Shown piece after piece: positions 8,590 to 17,670 of a stretch of DNA of 64,000 nt. Each line of letters opens with the position of its first letter. Positions within the stretch are counted from its first letter, which is position 1. Where the stretch lies: positions 1 to 64,000 of the forward strand of contig CAIULN010000095.1 in assembly GCA_903900025.1 (NCBI GenBank). Direction: 5' to 3'. This stretch comes from an uncultured Methanomicrobiales archaeon. GTDB lineage: Archaea > Halobacteriota > Methanomicrobia > Methanomicrobiales > Methanospirillaceae. The position numbers and the translations under genes are program-made. The notes beneath the pieces are model-generated. The model was given only the letters and a program-made list of their open reading frames with translations. It was not told where the DNA came from and ran no database searches.

Positions 8590-9689
8590 ATGCGCCTGAA
8601 CTCTCAAAGGTCGACCAGGAGCGGCTCGCGCAGTCAGGCATCGATCTTGCGATGAAGAACCGCTGCGGGAGCTACCTCCAGATGGACCAGGACATCGTCC
8701 ATGCCGAATGCGCACAGGAGGGGATCGAAGTCCTCTCCTATAAAAAGGCGTTTGAAAAATACGAATGGATGAAGGACTATGCCTGGAAGGTTGTCTCACC
8801 GGAAAAAGATGAGATCACACAATACGTTGCCGGTCAGAAAGACCCGAAAGGCTACGTCATCATCGCACACGAGGGCTCGAGCAACATCCTCCCGATCCAG
8901 GCGTGCCTTTACCTCGGGAGGGGACAGATCCAGCATGTCCACAATATCATCATCGCCGAGGAGGGTGCCGAGCTCCACATCATCTCCGGTTGTACAAGCG
9001 GGGCGCACGTGGGTAAAGGCGGAGCCCATTATGGCATCTCCGAGTTCTACGTGAAAAAGGATGCACAGATCAGCTTCACGATGATCCACAACTGGACCGA
9101 AGATATTGAAGTCTATCCGAGGAGCGCTTCAGTTATCGAAGAGAACGGGGTGTTCCTCTCCAACTACGTCTGCATGCAGCCGGTGAAAAAGGTCCAGATG
9201 TATCCGACGGCGACCCTGATAGGGGACAATTCCGTTGCACGGTTCTCGAGCATCGTGATCGCTTCAAAGGAATCCTTCATGGACCTTGGTTCCCGTGCCA
9301 TCCTCGAAGGGAAGGGTGCTAGCGCCGAACTGATCACCCGGGCAATCACAAAGGGTGGCACCATCATATCCCGGGGGCATATCAACGGGAAGACCGCCGG
9401 AACCCGGGGGCACCTCGAGTGCAAGGGACTGATCCTGCAGGACGGGAGGATTTATGCAATCCCCGAGATCGAGGGGTCGGTTGTCGGTACCGAGCTCTCC
9501 CACGAGGCAGCGGTCGGCAAGATTGCCCGTGACGAGATCGAGTACCTGATGTCCCGCGGGCTTGACGAGAACGAGGCAACGGCAACGATCATCAGGGGTT
9601 TCCTCGATGTCAAGATCACCGGGCTCCCCGAGGCATTGCAGAAGCAGATCGAGGCCATAATCGACGTGGCGGAGAAATCCGGGTTCTGA
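8574..9689 (+). CDS. sufB: SufB/SufD-family scaffold protein
   Basis: A 371-residue SufB/SufD beta-helix protein with the family core (GGAHYGISEFYVKKDAQISFTMIHNW; SRAILEGKGASAELITRAI) and the conserved C-terminal ELSHEAAVGKIARDEIEYLMSRGLDENEATATIIRGFL. The ATG at 8574 (MPSHINAPELSK) inside the end of sufC is preferred to a 22-codon-longer frame that only shadows sufC. Methanogens commonly carry this minimal sufCB pair with a single scaffold protein instead of SufB plus SufD. There is no sufS or sufU nearby, so the sulfur donor is encoded elsewhere or is sulfide itself. Confidence 0.9.
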   Translation: MPSHINAPELSKVDQERLAQSGIDLAMKNRCGSYLQMDQDIVHAECAQEGIEVLSYKKAFEKYEWMKDYAWKVVSPEKDEITQYVAGQKDPKGYVIIAHEGSSNILPIQACLYLGRGQIQHVHNIIIAEEGAELHIISGCTSGAHVGKGGAHYGISEFYVKKDAQISFTMIHNWTEDIEVYPRSASVIEENGVFLSNYVCMQPVKKVQMYPTATLIGDNSVARFSSIVIASKESFMDLGSRAILEGKGASAELITRAITKGGTIISRGHINGKTAGTRGHLECKGLILQDGRIYAIPEIEGSVVGTELSHEAAVGKIARDEIEYLMSRGLDENEATATIIRGFLDVKITGLPEALQKQIEAIIDVAEKSGF

Positions 9690-9699
9690 ACCTCACCGC

Positions 9700-10353
9700 A
9701 TGATGGCACAGTACACGCGAGCCGATGAACGCTTCAGGATGGTGGAGCGGCAGATCGAAGCACGCGGCATCCGTGATCCACGGGTACTTATGGCACTGCG
9801 GGAGATCCCCCGCCACCACTTCATCCCGCCACCGTATGACCGCGGGGCATATGACGACTGCCCGCTGCCTATCGGAAACGGGCAGACAATCTCCCAGCCC
9901 TATATTGTTGCACTGATGACAGAACTACTCCGGCCGGAACCCGGGCACAATGTGCTGGAGATCGGCGGCGGGAGCGGGTACCAGGCGGCAGTCCTTGGAG
10001 CCATCGTACGGCACGTGACAACGGTCGAACGGATCCCCTCGGTCGCAGACCTTGCGAAAAGAAACCTTGCCGCGCTCCACATATGCAATGTCGAAGTTAT
10101 TGTCGGTGATGGCACACTCGGGTATCCGGACTCTGCCCCATTTGACGGGGTCCTCATCACTGCGGCAACGCCGGAGGTCCCAAAGCCGCTTATCGGACAG
10201 CTGGCAGAAGGGGGCCGGCTTGTCGCACCCGTAGGGGGACGGGAGATCCAGGAGCTGGTCGTGCTGGAGAACCGCAATGGCAGGGTGACGGAATCGTTTC
10301 ATGGCGGTGTACGCTTTGTCCCGCTCATCGGTGAGCATGGCTGGGAGAACTGA
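9700..10353 (+). CDS. pcm: Protein-L-isoaspartate O-methyltransferase
   Basis: A 217-residue repair methyltransferase that methylates L-isoaspartyl residues in aged proteins using AdoMet. Recognisable parts are REIPRHHFIPP and YDDCPLPIGNGQTISQPYIVALM (substrate region), motif I VLEIGGGSGYQAAVLG, and the C-terminal LVAPVGGREIQELVVLEN. Full length for the family. The first of two adjacent ATG codons is used here. It is 10 bp after sufB and 6 bp before the cyclase gene, so it may be part of a longer transcript from sufC. Confidence 0.9.
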   Translation: MMAQYTRADERFRMVERQIEARGIRDPRVLMALREIPRHHFIPPPYDRGAYDDCPLPIGNGQTISQPYIVALMTELLRPEPGHNVLEIGGGSGYQAAVLGAIVRHVTTVERIPSVADLAKRNLAALHICNVEVIVGDGTLGYPDSAPFDGVLITAATPEVPKPLIGQLAEGGRLVAPVGGREIQELVVLENRNGRVTESFHGGVRFVPLIGEHGWEN

Positions 10354-10359
10354 GACGTT

Positions 10360-10968
10360 ATGAGATATATTGATGTGACACGTCCGCTCTCCCCCGGCAT
10401 GCTGGTATACCCGGGCGACATGCGCCCCACGTTCATACAGGAGGATCACGGACAATACCTGACCGGCGATATCCGCATGAGCACCCATACCGGCACCCAT
10501 ATCGATGCGCCGGTGCACTATCTCAAATCCGGCGATACGATCGACACCGTCCCGCTCGCGCACCTCATCGGCAGGTGCCGGGTGCTGGATGTCCGCGGGG
10601 GCGGCAGCATGATCACCGCTGATCACCTCCGTGGCAGGATCGGCGGGGTTTCGCGGCTCCTTCTCAAAACATCGTTTTCCGATGTAGACCGGTTCGCAGA
10701 AGACTATCCCTGCCTCACAGCAGATGCAGCAAGGTTCATCACCGGCAACAGGATCCAATGCGCCGGGATCGATTCTCCGTCCATCGAATCTCACAACGGT
10801 GACGGGACGGTGCACCGGGAATTGCTCGGAAAAGGCTGCGTCATCATCGAGCTCCTCGACCTATCAGCGGTGAGCGGGGGTGATTATGACATGGTGGCGC
10901 TGCCGTTGCGCCTTGCCGGGCTGGATGGATCACCGGCACGTGTCATACTGTTTACACAGGAGAAATGA
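10360..10968 (+). CDS. Cyclase-family metal hydrolase (KynB-like)
   Basis: A 202-residue protein of the cyclase/arylformamidase fold. The metal-binding motif HTGTHIDAPVHY is near residues 44-55, preceded by the family N-terminus DVTRPLSPGMLVYPGD and followed by LLKTSF and GIDSPSIE. Relatives include bacterial kynurenine formamidase and other amide hydrolases. There are no other kynurenine-pathway genes here, so the substrate is not known. Spacing of 6 bp from pcm suggests the same operon. Confidence 0.8.
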   Translation: MRYIDVTRPLSPGMLVYPGDMRPTFIQEDHGQYLTGDIRMSTHTGTHIDAPVHYLKSGDTIDTVPLAHLIGRCRVLDVRGGGSMITADHLRGRIGGVSRLLLKTSFSDVDRFAEDYPCLTADAARFITGNRIQCAGIDSPSIESHNGDGTVHRELLGKGCVIIELLDLSAVSGGDYDMVALPLRLAGLDGSPARVILFTQEK

Positions 10969-10973
10969 AAAAA

Positions 10974-11578
10974 TGGATATTGTTACCGATGCGGTAAAAA
11001 AATTGCAGGACGCGCTCCGGCACAGCGGGTGTGAGGATGGCCCGGTCGTGCTGCGGGTCGATCCTGATGTCGTGCCATGCCAGTATGAAAAGGGTGCGTG
11101 CATGGAGGCGGGGTTCGGGGGAAGGACCGGTGAGTTTGTCACCTTTCATCCTATAAGGGCAACCACAAAAATCGAGTTCGTGTTCGGGGCGCCGCTCGAC
11201 ACTCCCGCAACACGGGGGGCGGCATGTGCCATACTGAATGTGGTAACCGGATTTCTCTGCCTGTCCCGGAACATACGGGCGTGCCCCGCTTCCTGCCATG
11301 ACGCATGCAGGCAGGACATGAAAACAAGACTTGGAACAAAACGTGTGTATGGCATCGGCCCGATCCCGGCTGTTGGACAGGAGATGGGACGGCTGATGGT
11401 GAACAATCCGGACTCAGCCGACCTTATCCTGATAAATGGCGAGGGACTGATCGCGGCAGGGACCGGTGACATCATTGAACACTGCCGGGAAAAAAAGAGT
11501 GTACTGCTGCTCGGACCGTCCACCGCGGGCATCGCAAGCCTCGAAAAACTCGAACGGTTCTGTCCGTACGGCACCTGA
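10974..11578 (+). CDS. Conserved Cys-rich protein of unknown function (DUF364-like C-terminus)
   Basis: A 201-residue soluble protein starting at ATG 10974, preceded by ggag. A central cluster RACPASCHDACRQDM holds three closely spaced Cys, with further Cys at CQYEKGACMEAG. The C-terminal half (SADLILINGEGLIAAGTGDII...VLLLGPSTAGIASLEKLERFCPYG) resembles the Rossmann-like end of DUF364 putative metal-chelation proteins: a strand, a Gly turn and a GPST signature. I cannot assign a reaction. It lies 5 bp after the cyclase gene, in the same operon. Confidence 0.55.
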
Positions 11579-11630
11579 CCGTCCCCCCTTGCAGGGATAA
11601 GGATATTTCACTTCTCCGCCATTATATTGT

Positions 11631-12881
11631 ATGCTATTCGGGTCATCGGGAATCCGGCGGCGGTTCGATCAGGAACTCCTCCACATTGCCCTCAGGGCGG
11701 GATCAGCACTTGCAGCGCGTTCATCTGACGTCCTTATTGGGATGGATACCAGGACCACAAGCCCCATCCTTTCCCACCTGGTGATCTCCGGCATCCTTGG
11801 TTCCGGAGGCAGGGCATATTCCTGCGGTGTTGCACCAACACCGTCTGTTGCATATGCCGGGCGGCATATGAAAGCCGCATGCATGATCACCGCATCCCAT
11901 AACCCCGAGGAGTACAACGGCCTCAAACTGTTCAACCCGGATGGATCATCATTTACAAAACGGCAGCAGGAGGAATTCGGGGAACTGATCAAAAACGATC
12001 ACTGGACTGACTGGAAGAACCAGGGCTCCCTCACACCCACCGATGCACTATCGGGACATAAAAAGGCGATCCTTGACAAGGTCAAGGTCACCCGCGAGAT
12101 CTCCGTGGTCCTTGATTGCGGGAACGGAGCAGGGTGCGTGCTCACCCCCGACCTCCTCCTGTCACTTGGCGTCACGCCGGTCTGCCTGAACTGCAACCCT
12201 TCAGGATACTTTTCACGCCCTTCAGAACCACTGAAAGAAAACCTCCCCTACATAGGGGACGTCATGCGGGCAACCAACGCACGGTGTGCCGTTGTCCATG
12301 ACGGGGATGCCGACCGTACGATGGCATGGGACAACAGGGGGAGGCATATCTCCGGTGACCACCTGCTCATGCTCTTTGCGAAATACCTTGGTGCAAAGCA
12401 CGTGGTCACCACGACCGATGCCTCGATGATGATTGAGGAGATCGTAGAAGTGCGGCGCACGCCTGTCGGGGATACGTTCGTTTCTGAAGAACTCCTCTCG
12501 TGGGGGGATTTTGGCGGAGAGCCTTCCGGTGCATGGATCTTCCCCCGCATCTCCTATTGCCCTGACGGACCCTTTGCTGCTGCCCTGTTCTGCGAGATCG
12601 CATCGGAATGGGATGTGGCAGAAGAACTCGATACGATGCCTTTGTATCCCATCATCCGGGAATCCTTTGCCTGCGAATCGGCACGTGAGATCATGACGGC
12701 AATTGGCGCAGACAACCCGACTGACGGCATCCGTATCGCGGATGAGAACGGTTGGTGCCTGGTCCGTGCAAGCGGGACAGAACAAAAAATCCGGATTACG
12801 GCAGAAGGCAGGACACCTGAAACGGCAAAAGCAATGCTCGAACGCGGGCGTGCCCTTGTTAAGCAGGGAAAAACTGCTTAA
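11631..12881 (+). CDS. glmM: Phosphoglucosamine mutase / phosphohexomutase
   Basis: A 416-residue alpha-D-phosphohexomutase. The N-terminal FGSSGIRR is family-typical, Ser89 in the TASHNP loop carries the phosphate, the Mg-binding loop reads DGDADR, the sugar-binding loop FGGEPSGAW, and the C-terminal phosphate loop RASGTEQKIRI. In this context it most likely interconverts glucosamine-6-P and glucosamine-1-P between GlmS and the GlmU-like enzymes. It heads the glmM-glmU1-glmU2-glmS-acyltransferase run, with gaps of 23 bp or less up to the acyltransferase. Confidence 0.85.
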   Translation: MLFGSSGIRRRFDQELLHIALRAGSALAARSSDVLIGMDTRTTSPILSHLVISGILGSGGRAYSCGVAPTPSVAYAGRHMKAACMITASHNPEEYNGLKLFNPDGSSFTKRQQEEFGELIKNDHWTDWKNQGSLTPTDALSGHKKAILDKVKVTREISVVLDCGNGAGCVLTPDLLLSLGVTPVCLNCNPSGYFSRPSEPLKENLPYIGDVMRATNARCAVVHDGDADRTMAWDNRGRHISGDHLLMLFAKYLGAKHVVTTTDASMMIEEIVEVRRTPVGDTFVSEELLSWGDFGGEPSGAWIFPRISYCPDGPFAAALFCEIASEWDVAEELDTMPLYPIIRESFACESAREIMTAIGADNPTDGIRIADENGWCLVRASGTEQKIRITAEGRTPETAKAMLERGRALVKQGKTA

Positions 12882-12904
12882 ATGTTGCAGGCAGAGCTGT
12901 AGCT

Positions 12905-14104
12905 ATGGAATGTGTCGTGCTCGCTGCGGGCGAGGGAAAGCGGATGCGTCCGCTCACGGCATACCGTCCGAAAGTGATGCTGCCTTTAGCAAACCGCCCG
13001 ATGATGGAGCACCTTGTCATCGCCGCCCGGAATGCCGGAATTGAGGATTTCGTGTTTGTTGTGGGCTATGGCGAGCGCGAGATCCGCAAACATTTTGGCG
13101 ACGGTTCTGCGCTGGGCATCCGGATCAGGTATGCCCCCCAGCGCCACCAGCAGGGAACGGCCGATGCACTTAATGCGGCAAACGGCTCTGTTGAGAACCA
13201 ATTCCTTCTTTTGAATGGTGACATGATCCTGCAGAGTGAGGATATCAGGGGGTTGTGCACCAATAAAGCACCCTGTATGGGCACCAGCACAACAGACCAT
13301 CCGGAGGACTATGGGGTTGTTGTCGTGGATCAGGGCCGGGTGATCACACTCGAGGAAAAATCCACTCACCCGAAAAGTACGGTAATCAATGCCGGTGCCT
13401 ATGTCTTTGACCAGGACATTTTCAGCAGGATTGATGCAATCCGGCCTTCCCCGCGTGGTGAACTCGAACTCACCGATGCACTTGGGGAATATATCCGAAA
13501 TAAAAAACTGAAGGCACACCCCCTTTCAACCTGGATGGACGTGGGGCACCCCTGGGACATGCTGGATGCAAATGCACTGTTGCTGGCATCGGTCGAATCA
13601 AAAAACGAGGGGGTGGTTGAAAAAGACGTCCATTCTTCCGGGCCGGTGATCATCGGCAAAGAGAGCGTGGTCAAATCCGGGACCTGTATCGAAGGGCCCT
13701 GCATCATCGGCAGCAATTGCCGGATCGGGCCGCATGCATATATCCGGGGTGCTACGGCGGTCGGAAACAACTGCCATATCGGGCACTGCACGGAACTGAA
13801 AAATTCAATCATCATGCAAGGCACAAAAATTCCCCATTTCAACTATATCGGTGACAGTATCATCGGCAGCGGGTGCAATTTCGGCGCGGGAACCAAGATC
13901 GCCAACCTGCGCCATGACCACGCGACCATCAGGGTGGGGGGCAGGGACAGCAGGAAAAAAAAATTCGGCGCCATCATCGGGGACGGCGTGCAGTTCGGGA
14001 TCAACTGCTCTGTCAACGTGGGAGCAGTCATTGGGACCGGTGCAAAATTTGCCCCCAGCAGTTATGTTGAGGGGATCATCGGGGAAAATTCGTATATATG
14101 GTAG
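12905..14104 (+). CDS. glmU: Bifunctional GlmU-like enzyme 1 (uridylyl- and acetyltransferase)
   Basis: A 399-residue protein with an N-terminal nucleotidyltransferase (LAAGEGKRMRPLTAYRPKVMLPLANRP; later LNGDMIL and WMDVGHPWDML) and a C-terminal left-handed beta-helix of hexapeptide repeats from about residue 245. The helix contains the archaeal acetyltransferase signature IPHFNYIGDSIIGSGCNFGAGTKIANLRHDH and RKKKFGAIIGDGVQFG seen in Sulfolobus ST0452-type enzymes. It should acetylate glucosamine-1-P and uridylylate GlcNAc-1-P to UDP-GlcNAc in the cytoplasm. The gap to the second paralogue is 7 bp. Confidence 0.85.
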   Translation: MECVVLAAGEGKRMRPLTAYRPKVMLPLANRPMMEHLVIAARNAGIEDFVFVVGYGEREIRKHFGDGSALGIRIRYAPQRHQQGTADALNAANGSVENQFLLLNGDMILQSEDIRGLCTNKAPCMGTSTTDHPEDYGVVVVDQGRVITLEEKSTHPKSTVINAGAYVFDQDIFSRIDAIRPSPRGELELTDALGEYIRNKKLKAHPLSTWMDVGHPWDMLDANALLLASVESKNEGVVEKDVHSSGPVIIGKESVVKSGTCIEGPCIIGSNCRIGPHAYIRGATAVGNNCHIGHCTELKNSIIMQGTKIPHFNYIGDSIIGSGCNFGAGTKIANLRHDHATIRVGGRDSRKKKFGAIIGDGVQFGINCSVNVGAVIGTGAKFAPSSYVEGIIGENSYIW

Positions 14105-14111
14105 GTGAAAT

Positions 14112-15266
14112 ATGCAGGCAGTCATTCTTGCAGCAGGCGAGGGCAGGCGGGTCCGCCCGCTCACCCACAGCAGGCCAAAGGCATTGATCCCGGTGGCAAA
14201 CCGGCCGATCATTGAGTATGTGATCGATGCACTCATACAAAACGGGATCCGGGATATTATCGTTGTTGTCGGGTACCGGAAAGAACAGGTCACGCGATAT
14301 CTCAACCAGCTCGACGTGCCCGTCACCGTTGTCGTTCAGGACAAACAGCTCGGGACAGCCCACGCCCTGAAATGTGCCGAATCAAAAATCAGGGGGGATT
14401 TCCTCCTCCTTCCCGGAGACAACTATATCGATGCAGGATCGATCGCACAGATCAAGGACATGCGAAACGCGATGCTTGTCAAGGAGCACCCCAGCCCATC
14501 GAATTTCGGGGTCGTGATGTTAAAAGAGGGGAATGTCAACCATATTATTGAGAAGCCGGAAAAATCCCCCAGTTTCATGGTCAGTACCGGTATTTTTTCC
14601 CTGACACCCGGTTTTTTCCCGTATATCAGGGGCAACGATATCACAGACGCAGTTACCTGCATGCTGGAAGAAGGCACGACAATCCGTGGTGTTGTTGCCG
14701 GTGACTGGCAGGATGCCATCTACCCGTGGGACCTGCTCAGGATGAATGCCCGCCTCCTGTCGCAGATCTCCGCCTCCCGCCATGGTACTTCCAGCAGGAA
14801 CACAATCATCACAGGTGCCGTCCATATCGGGAAAGGCACAACCATCGGTCCCAATACCGTGATCTCAGGACCTGTCATTATAGGAGATGACTGTGAGATC
14901 GGGCCGAACTGCTGCATTATGCCGGATACCAGCCTCGGTTCCCGGGTCAAGGTCGAACCGTTCTGTTATATGGGCAATTCCCTGATCATGAACGACTGCT
15001 CCATCGGGTCGCACTCCCACATTCTCGATGCGGTTCTCGGTGAGGGGTGCATACTCTCCGATCATACGACCACCTGCACGAGCGCTTCGCTCATGGAGAT
15101 CGAAGGTGTGATCACCAAGCCGGCATTCGGGGCGATACTGGGAGACGGGGTACAGGCGGGAGCCTTTACCACATTCAAAAACTGCATCGTTGGGAACAAT
15201 ACCACGGTCGAGGATGGAAACCGTGTCATCTCTTCCTCGGTGCCCGATGATTCCCTGGTGATCTGA
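14112..15266 (+). CDS. GlmU-like enzyme 2 (sugar-1-P nucleotidyltransferase with altered hexapeptide domain)
   Basis: A 384-residue paralogue of the preceding gene with an intact nucleotidyltransferase domain (LAAGEGRRVRPLTHSRPKALIPVANRP; LPGDNYID; DWQDAIYPWDLL) and a beta-helix C-terminus (GAVHIGKGTTIGPNTVISGPVIIGDDCEIGP). At the acetyltransferase active region the NLRxD segment of paralogue 1 is replaced by TTTCTSASLMEIEG, although GAILGDGVQAGAF is kept. This suggests it keeps uridylyl/thymidylyl transfer but has changed or lost acetylation. Possible substrates are glucose-1-P or another hexose-1-P. Its stop is one base before the GTG of glmS. Confidence 0.8.
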   Translation: MQAVILAAGEGRRVRPLTHSRPKALIPVANRPIIEYVIDALIQNGIRDIIVVVGYRKEQVTRYLNQLDVPVTVVVQDKQLGTAHALKCAESKIRGDFLLLPGDNYIDAGSIAQIKDMRNAMLVKEHPSPSNFGVVMLKEGNVNHIIEKPEKSPSFMVSTGIFSLTPGFFPYIRGNDITDAVTCMLEEGTTIRGVVAGDWQDAIYPWDLLRMNARLLSQISASRHGTSSRNTIITGAVHIGKGTTIGPNTVISGPVIIGDDCEIGPNCCIMPDTSLGSRVKVEPFCYMGNSLIMNDCSIGSHSHILDAVLGEGCILSDHTTTCTSASLMEIEGVITKPAFGAILGDGVQAGAFTTFKNCIVGNNTTVEDGNRVISSSVPDDSLVI

Positions 15267-15267
15267 C

Positions 15268-17007
15268 GTGTGCGGTATCGTTGGCTATATCGGGAGAAAA
15301 ACAGCAGCACCCGTCATCATCAATGGTCTTCAGAAACTTGAGTACCGCGGATATGATTCATTCGGTATTGCCACGATCGGGAGCGGGATCGAGATCTGCA
15401 AACATGCCGGCAGGATCTCGGAAAACGCCCGGTCAGCACTTCACCTCAACGGCACGATTGGTATCGGGCATACCCGCTGGGCGACGCATGGCGTCCCTAA
15501 TGATATCAACGCCCACCCGCACACTGACTGTAAAAACCGGTTTGGCATCGTCCATAACGGTATCATCGAGAACTACGCGGAGTTGAAACGACAACTCATT
15601 GCACGAGGGCACCGGTTCCTTTCAGAGACCGACACCGAAGTCGTCGCCCACCTGATCGAAGAGGAATATACAGACAACCTGCTCTCTGCCGTCCAGAGTG
15701 TGGTCCCGAAACTGAAGGGCTCCTATGCGCTGCTGGTCATCTCTCCCGAAGAGCAAAGGATTGTCGCAGCGCGAAATGCAAGCCCGCTTGTCATCGGTAT
15801 TGGCGACGGTGAATATTTTGCTGCCTCTGACATGACCCCGATCCTCGAGCATACCGAGCGTGCCATTTTTCTCGAAGACGGCGATGTCGCAAGCCTCTCG
15901 CGCACCAGGATCGAAATTTACCATGGAAAGGATCCGGTCGATCGCCCGGTTGAACTCGTGGACTGGTCGGTCGAGGATACCAAAAAAGGTGGGTTCGCCC
16001 ATTACATGTTAAAAGAGATCTACGAACAGCCCCTGACATTTTACAACTCGATCCGCGCCCTGGATAAGGAGGCCACCCCTGCCATCGCAAAAAAGCCTTC
16101 ATCGGTCGCAATCGTCGCCTGCGGTTCGTCCTACCATGCCGGCCTCATATCCAAATATCTCATGGAGGAGACCTGCGGGATACCGGTGCGTGTCGAGTTT
16201 GCCTCAGAATTCAAATATTTTCCCCCGCCCGTCAGCTGCCTCGTGATCGGGATCACCCAGTCCGGGGAGACGGCCGATACCCTCACCGCGCTCAAACAGG
16301 CAAAATCGCATAATTGCCCGACGCTTGCAATTACGAACGTGCTGGGAAGTTCGGTGAGCCGGATCGCGGATACAACGATCTTCATGCGTGCCGGGCCCGA
16401 GATCAGCGTCGCGGCGACAAAGTCGTTTGTCGCCCAGCTTGCCGTGATGATGCAGATGGTAAACCTCATCTCCAACGAACAGTTCACAAAAGTACTGCTG
16501 CATGCGCACCGGGCGATCGACGATGTTCTCCTGAAGGATCTCTCTGATGCGGTCGCAACCTGTAAACAGGCACAGAGTATTTTCTATGTCGGGCGCGGGG
16601 CGTTTTATCCTGTCTCTCTTGAAGGCGCCCTGAAGATGAAGGAGATCTCCTATATCCATGCCGAAGGCTATGCCGCGGGGGAACTGAAGCACGGGCCGTT
16701 TGCCCTGCTCTCAAAAGATACCCCGGTCATCGCCATCTGCATGCCTGATGACACCTACGGGGCGATGATCTCCAATATCAAGGAGATGAAAGCCCGTGGG
16801 GCACCGGTGATCGCGCTTGGCATCGAAGGGGACGGTGAACTTGCTGATATTGTCGACATATTCATCCCCCTTCCAAAAACTCATAAGTTTGTCCAGATAC
16901 TCACAAGCCTCGTCGTCCTCCAGTTGCTCGCGTACCACACCGCAGTGGCGCTCGGCAGGGACGTGGATAAACCAAGGAACCTTGCAAAGAGCGTGACAGT
17001 TGAATGA
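15268..17007 (+). CDS. glmS: Glutamine-fructose-6-phosphate aminotransferase
   Basis: A 579-residue isomerizing GlmS that converts fructose-6-P and glutamine to glucosamine-6-P. The start is GTG at 15268; after Met removal the catalytic Cys of the N-terminal glutaminase is exposed (M-CGIVGYIG). Further glutaminase motifs are GHTRWATHG and HNGIIENY. Two SIS domains follow ([68 protein letters not shown]) and the C-terminus ends [13 protein letters not shown], as in the whole family. It supplies the GlmM-GlmU route; its end overlaps the acyltransferase start by four bases. Confidence 0.95.
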   Translation: MCGIVGYIGRKTAAPVIINGLQKLEYRGYDSFGIATIGSGIEICKHAGRISENARSALHLNGTIGIGHTRWATHGVPNDINAHPHTDCKNRFGIVHNGIIENYAELKRQLIARGHRFLSETDTEVVAHLIEEEYTDNLLSAVQSVVPKLKGSYALLVISPEEQRIVAARNASPLVIGIGDGEYFAASDMTPILEHTERAIFLEDGDVASLSRTRIEIYHGKDPVDRPVELVDWSVEDTKKGGFAHYMLKEIYEQPLTFYNSIRALDKEATPAIAKKPSSVAIVACGSSYHAGLISKYLMEETCGIPVRVEFASEFKYFPPPVSCLVIGITQSGETADTLTALKQAKSHNCPTLAITNVLGSSVSRIADTTIFMRAGPEISVAATKSFVAQLAVMMQMVNLISNEQFTKVLLHAHRAIDDVLLKDLSDAVATCKQAQSIFYVGRGAFYPVSLEGALKMKEISYIHAEGYAAGELKHGPFALLSKDTPVIAICMPDDTYGAMISNIKEMKARGAPVIALGIEGDGELADIVDIFIPLPKTHKFVQILTSLVVLQLLAYHTAVALGRDVDKPRNLAKSVTVE

Positions 17008-17603
17008 TCGAGTACGGGATTAATACGCTGGGGACGGGTGCACAGATCTTTGAACCGGTGACACTGGGGTTTCCCTCGCGGGAAAATCTCAAAAAGACCC
17101 GGTTTAAGGGAACAACAATCGGAAACCATGCGATCATCCGGTCCGGCACGATCATTTACTGTGACGTGGCAATCGGCGACAACTTCTCCTGCGGGCATCA
17201 TGTGCTCATCCGTGAAAAGACAAAAATCGGCAACCGGGTTGCAATCGGGACCGCATCCATTATTGAGGGCAGGGTCACCATCGGCAACGATGTCAGCCTC
17301 CAGAGCCTTGTGTATATACCGACTCATACGACCATCGGGGACCATGTGTTCATCGGCCCCAACACGGTCCTGACAAACGATCGGTATCCCCCGTCACGCA
17401 GCGGGAGGCTGCAGGGACCAACGATTTCAGACGGTGCCTCCGTGGGTGCAAATGTCACTATCCTTCCGGGCGTGCGTATCGGGAAGGGTTCGCTGATTGC
17501 CGCAGGGGCAATCGTGACAAGAGATGTCCCCCCCCATAAACTTGCCATCGGGTTGCCGGCAAAGATCAGGGACCTGCCGGACGTGATGAGCCCGGAACAA
17601 TGA
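17004..17603 (+). CDS. Left-handed beta-helix sugar N-acyltransferase (WbpD-like)
   Basis: A 199-residue hexapeptide-repeat acyltransferase: repeats such as [31 protein letters not shown] and [10 protein letters not shown] run through the protein, and the C-terminus [36 protein letters not shown] is that of WbbJ/WbpD enzymes. It probably acetylates an amino sugar linked to a nucleotide, as WbpD does for a 3-amino-glucuronate. The ATGA overlap with glmS places it in the sugar operon. The exact acceptor sugar is not readable from sequence. Confidence 0.75.
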   Translation: MIEYGINTLGTGAQIFEPVTLGFPSRENLKKTRFKGTTIGNHAIIRSGTIIYCDVAIGDNFSCGHHVLIREKTKIGNRVAIGTASIIEGRVTIGNDVSLQSLVYIPTHTTIGDHVFIGPNTVLTNDRYPPSRSGRLQGPTISDGASVGANVTILPGVRIGKGSLIAAGAIVTRDVPPHKLAIGLPAKIRDLPDVMSPEQ

Positions 17604-17670
17604 TGAGAAGGAAAAATCCCGTTCTTCCTGTGGAGTTCAATAGGGCAATCCACCTAAGGGATACCAGAAC

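Noticed and set aside
12986-13519. Long minus-strand frames opposite the glmU genes
   Set aside because: Codon-bias shadows of GC-rich coding sequence; the plus-strand proteins are unmistakable.
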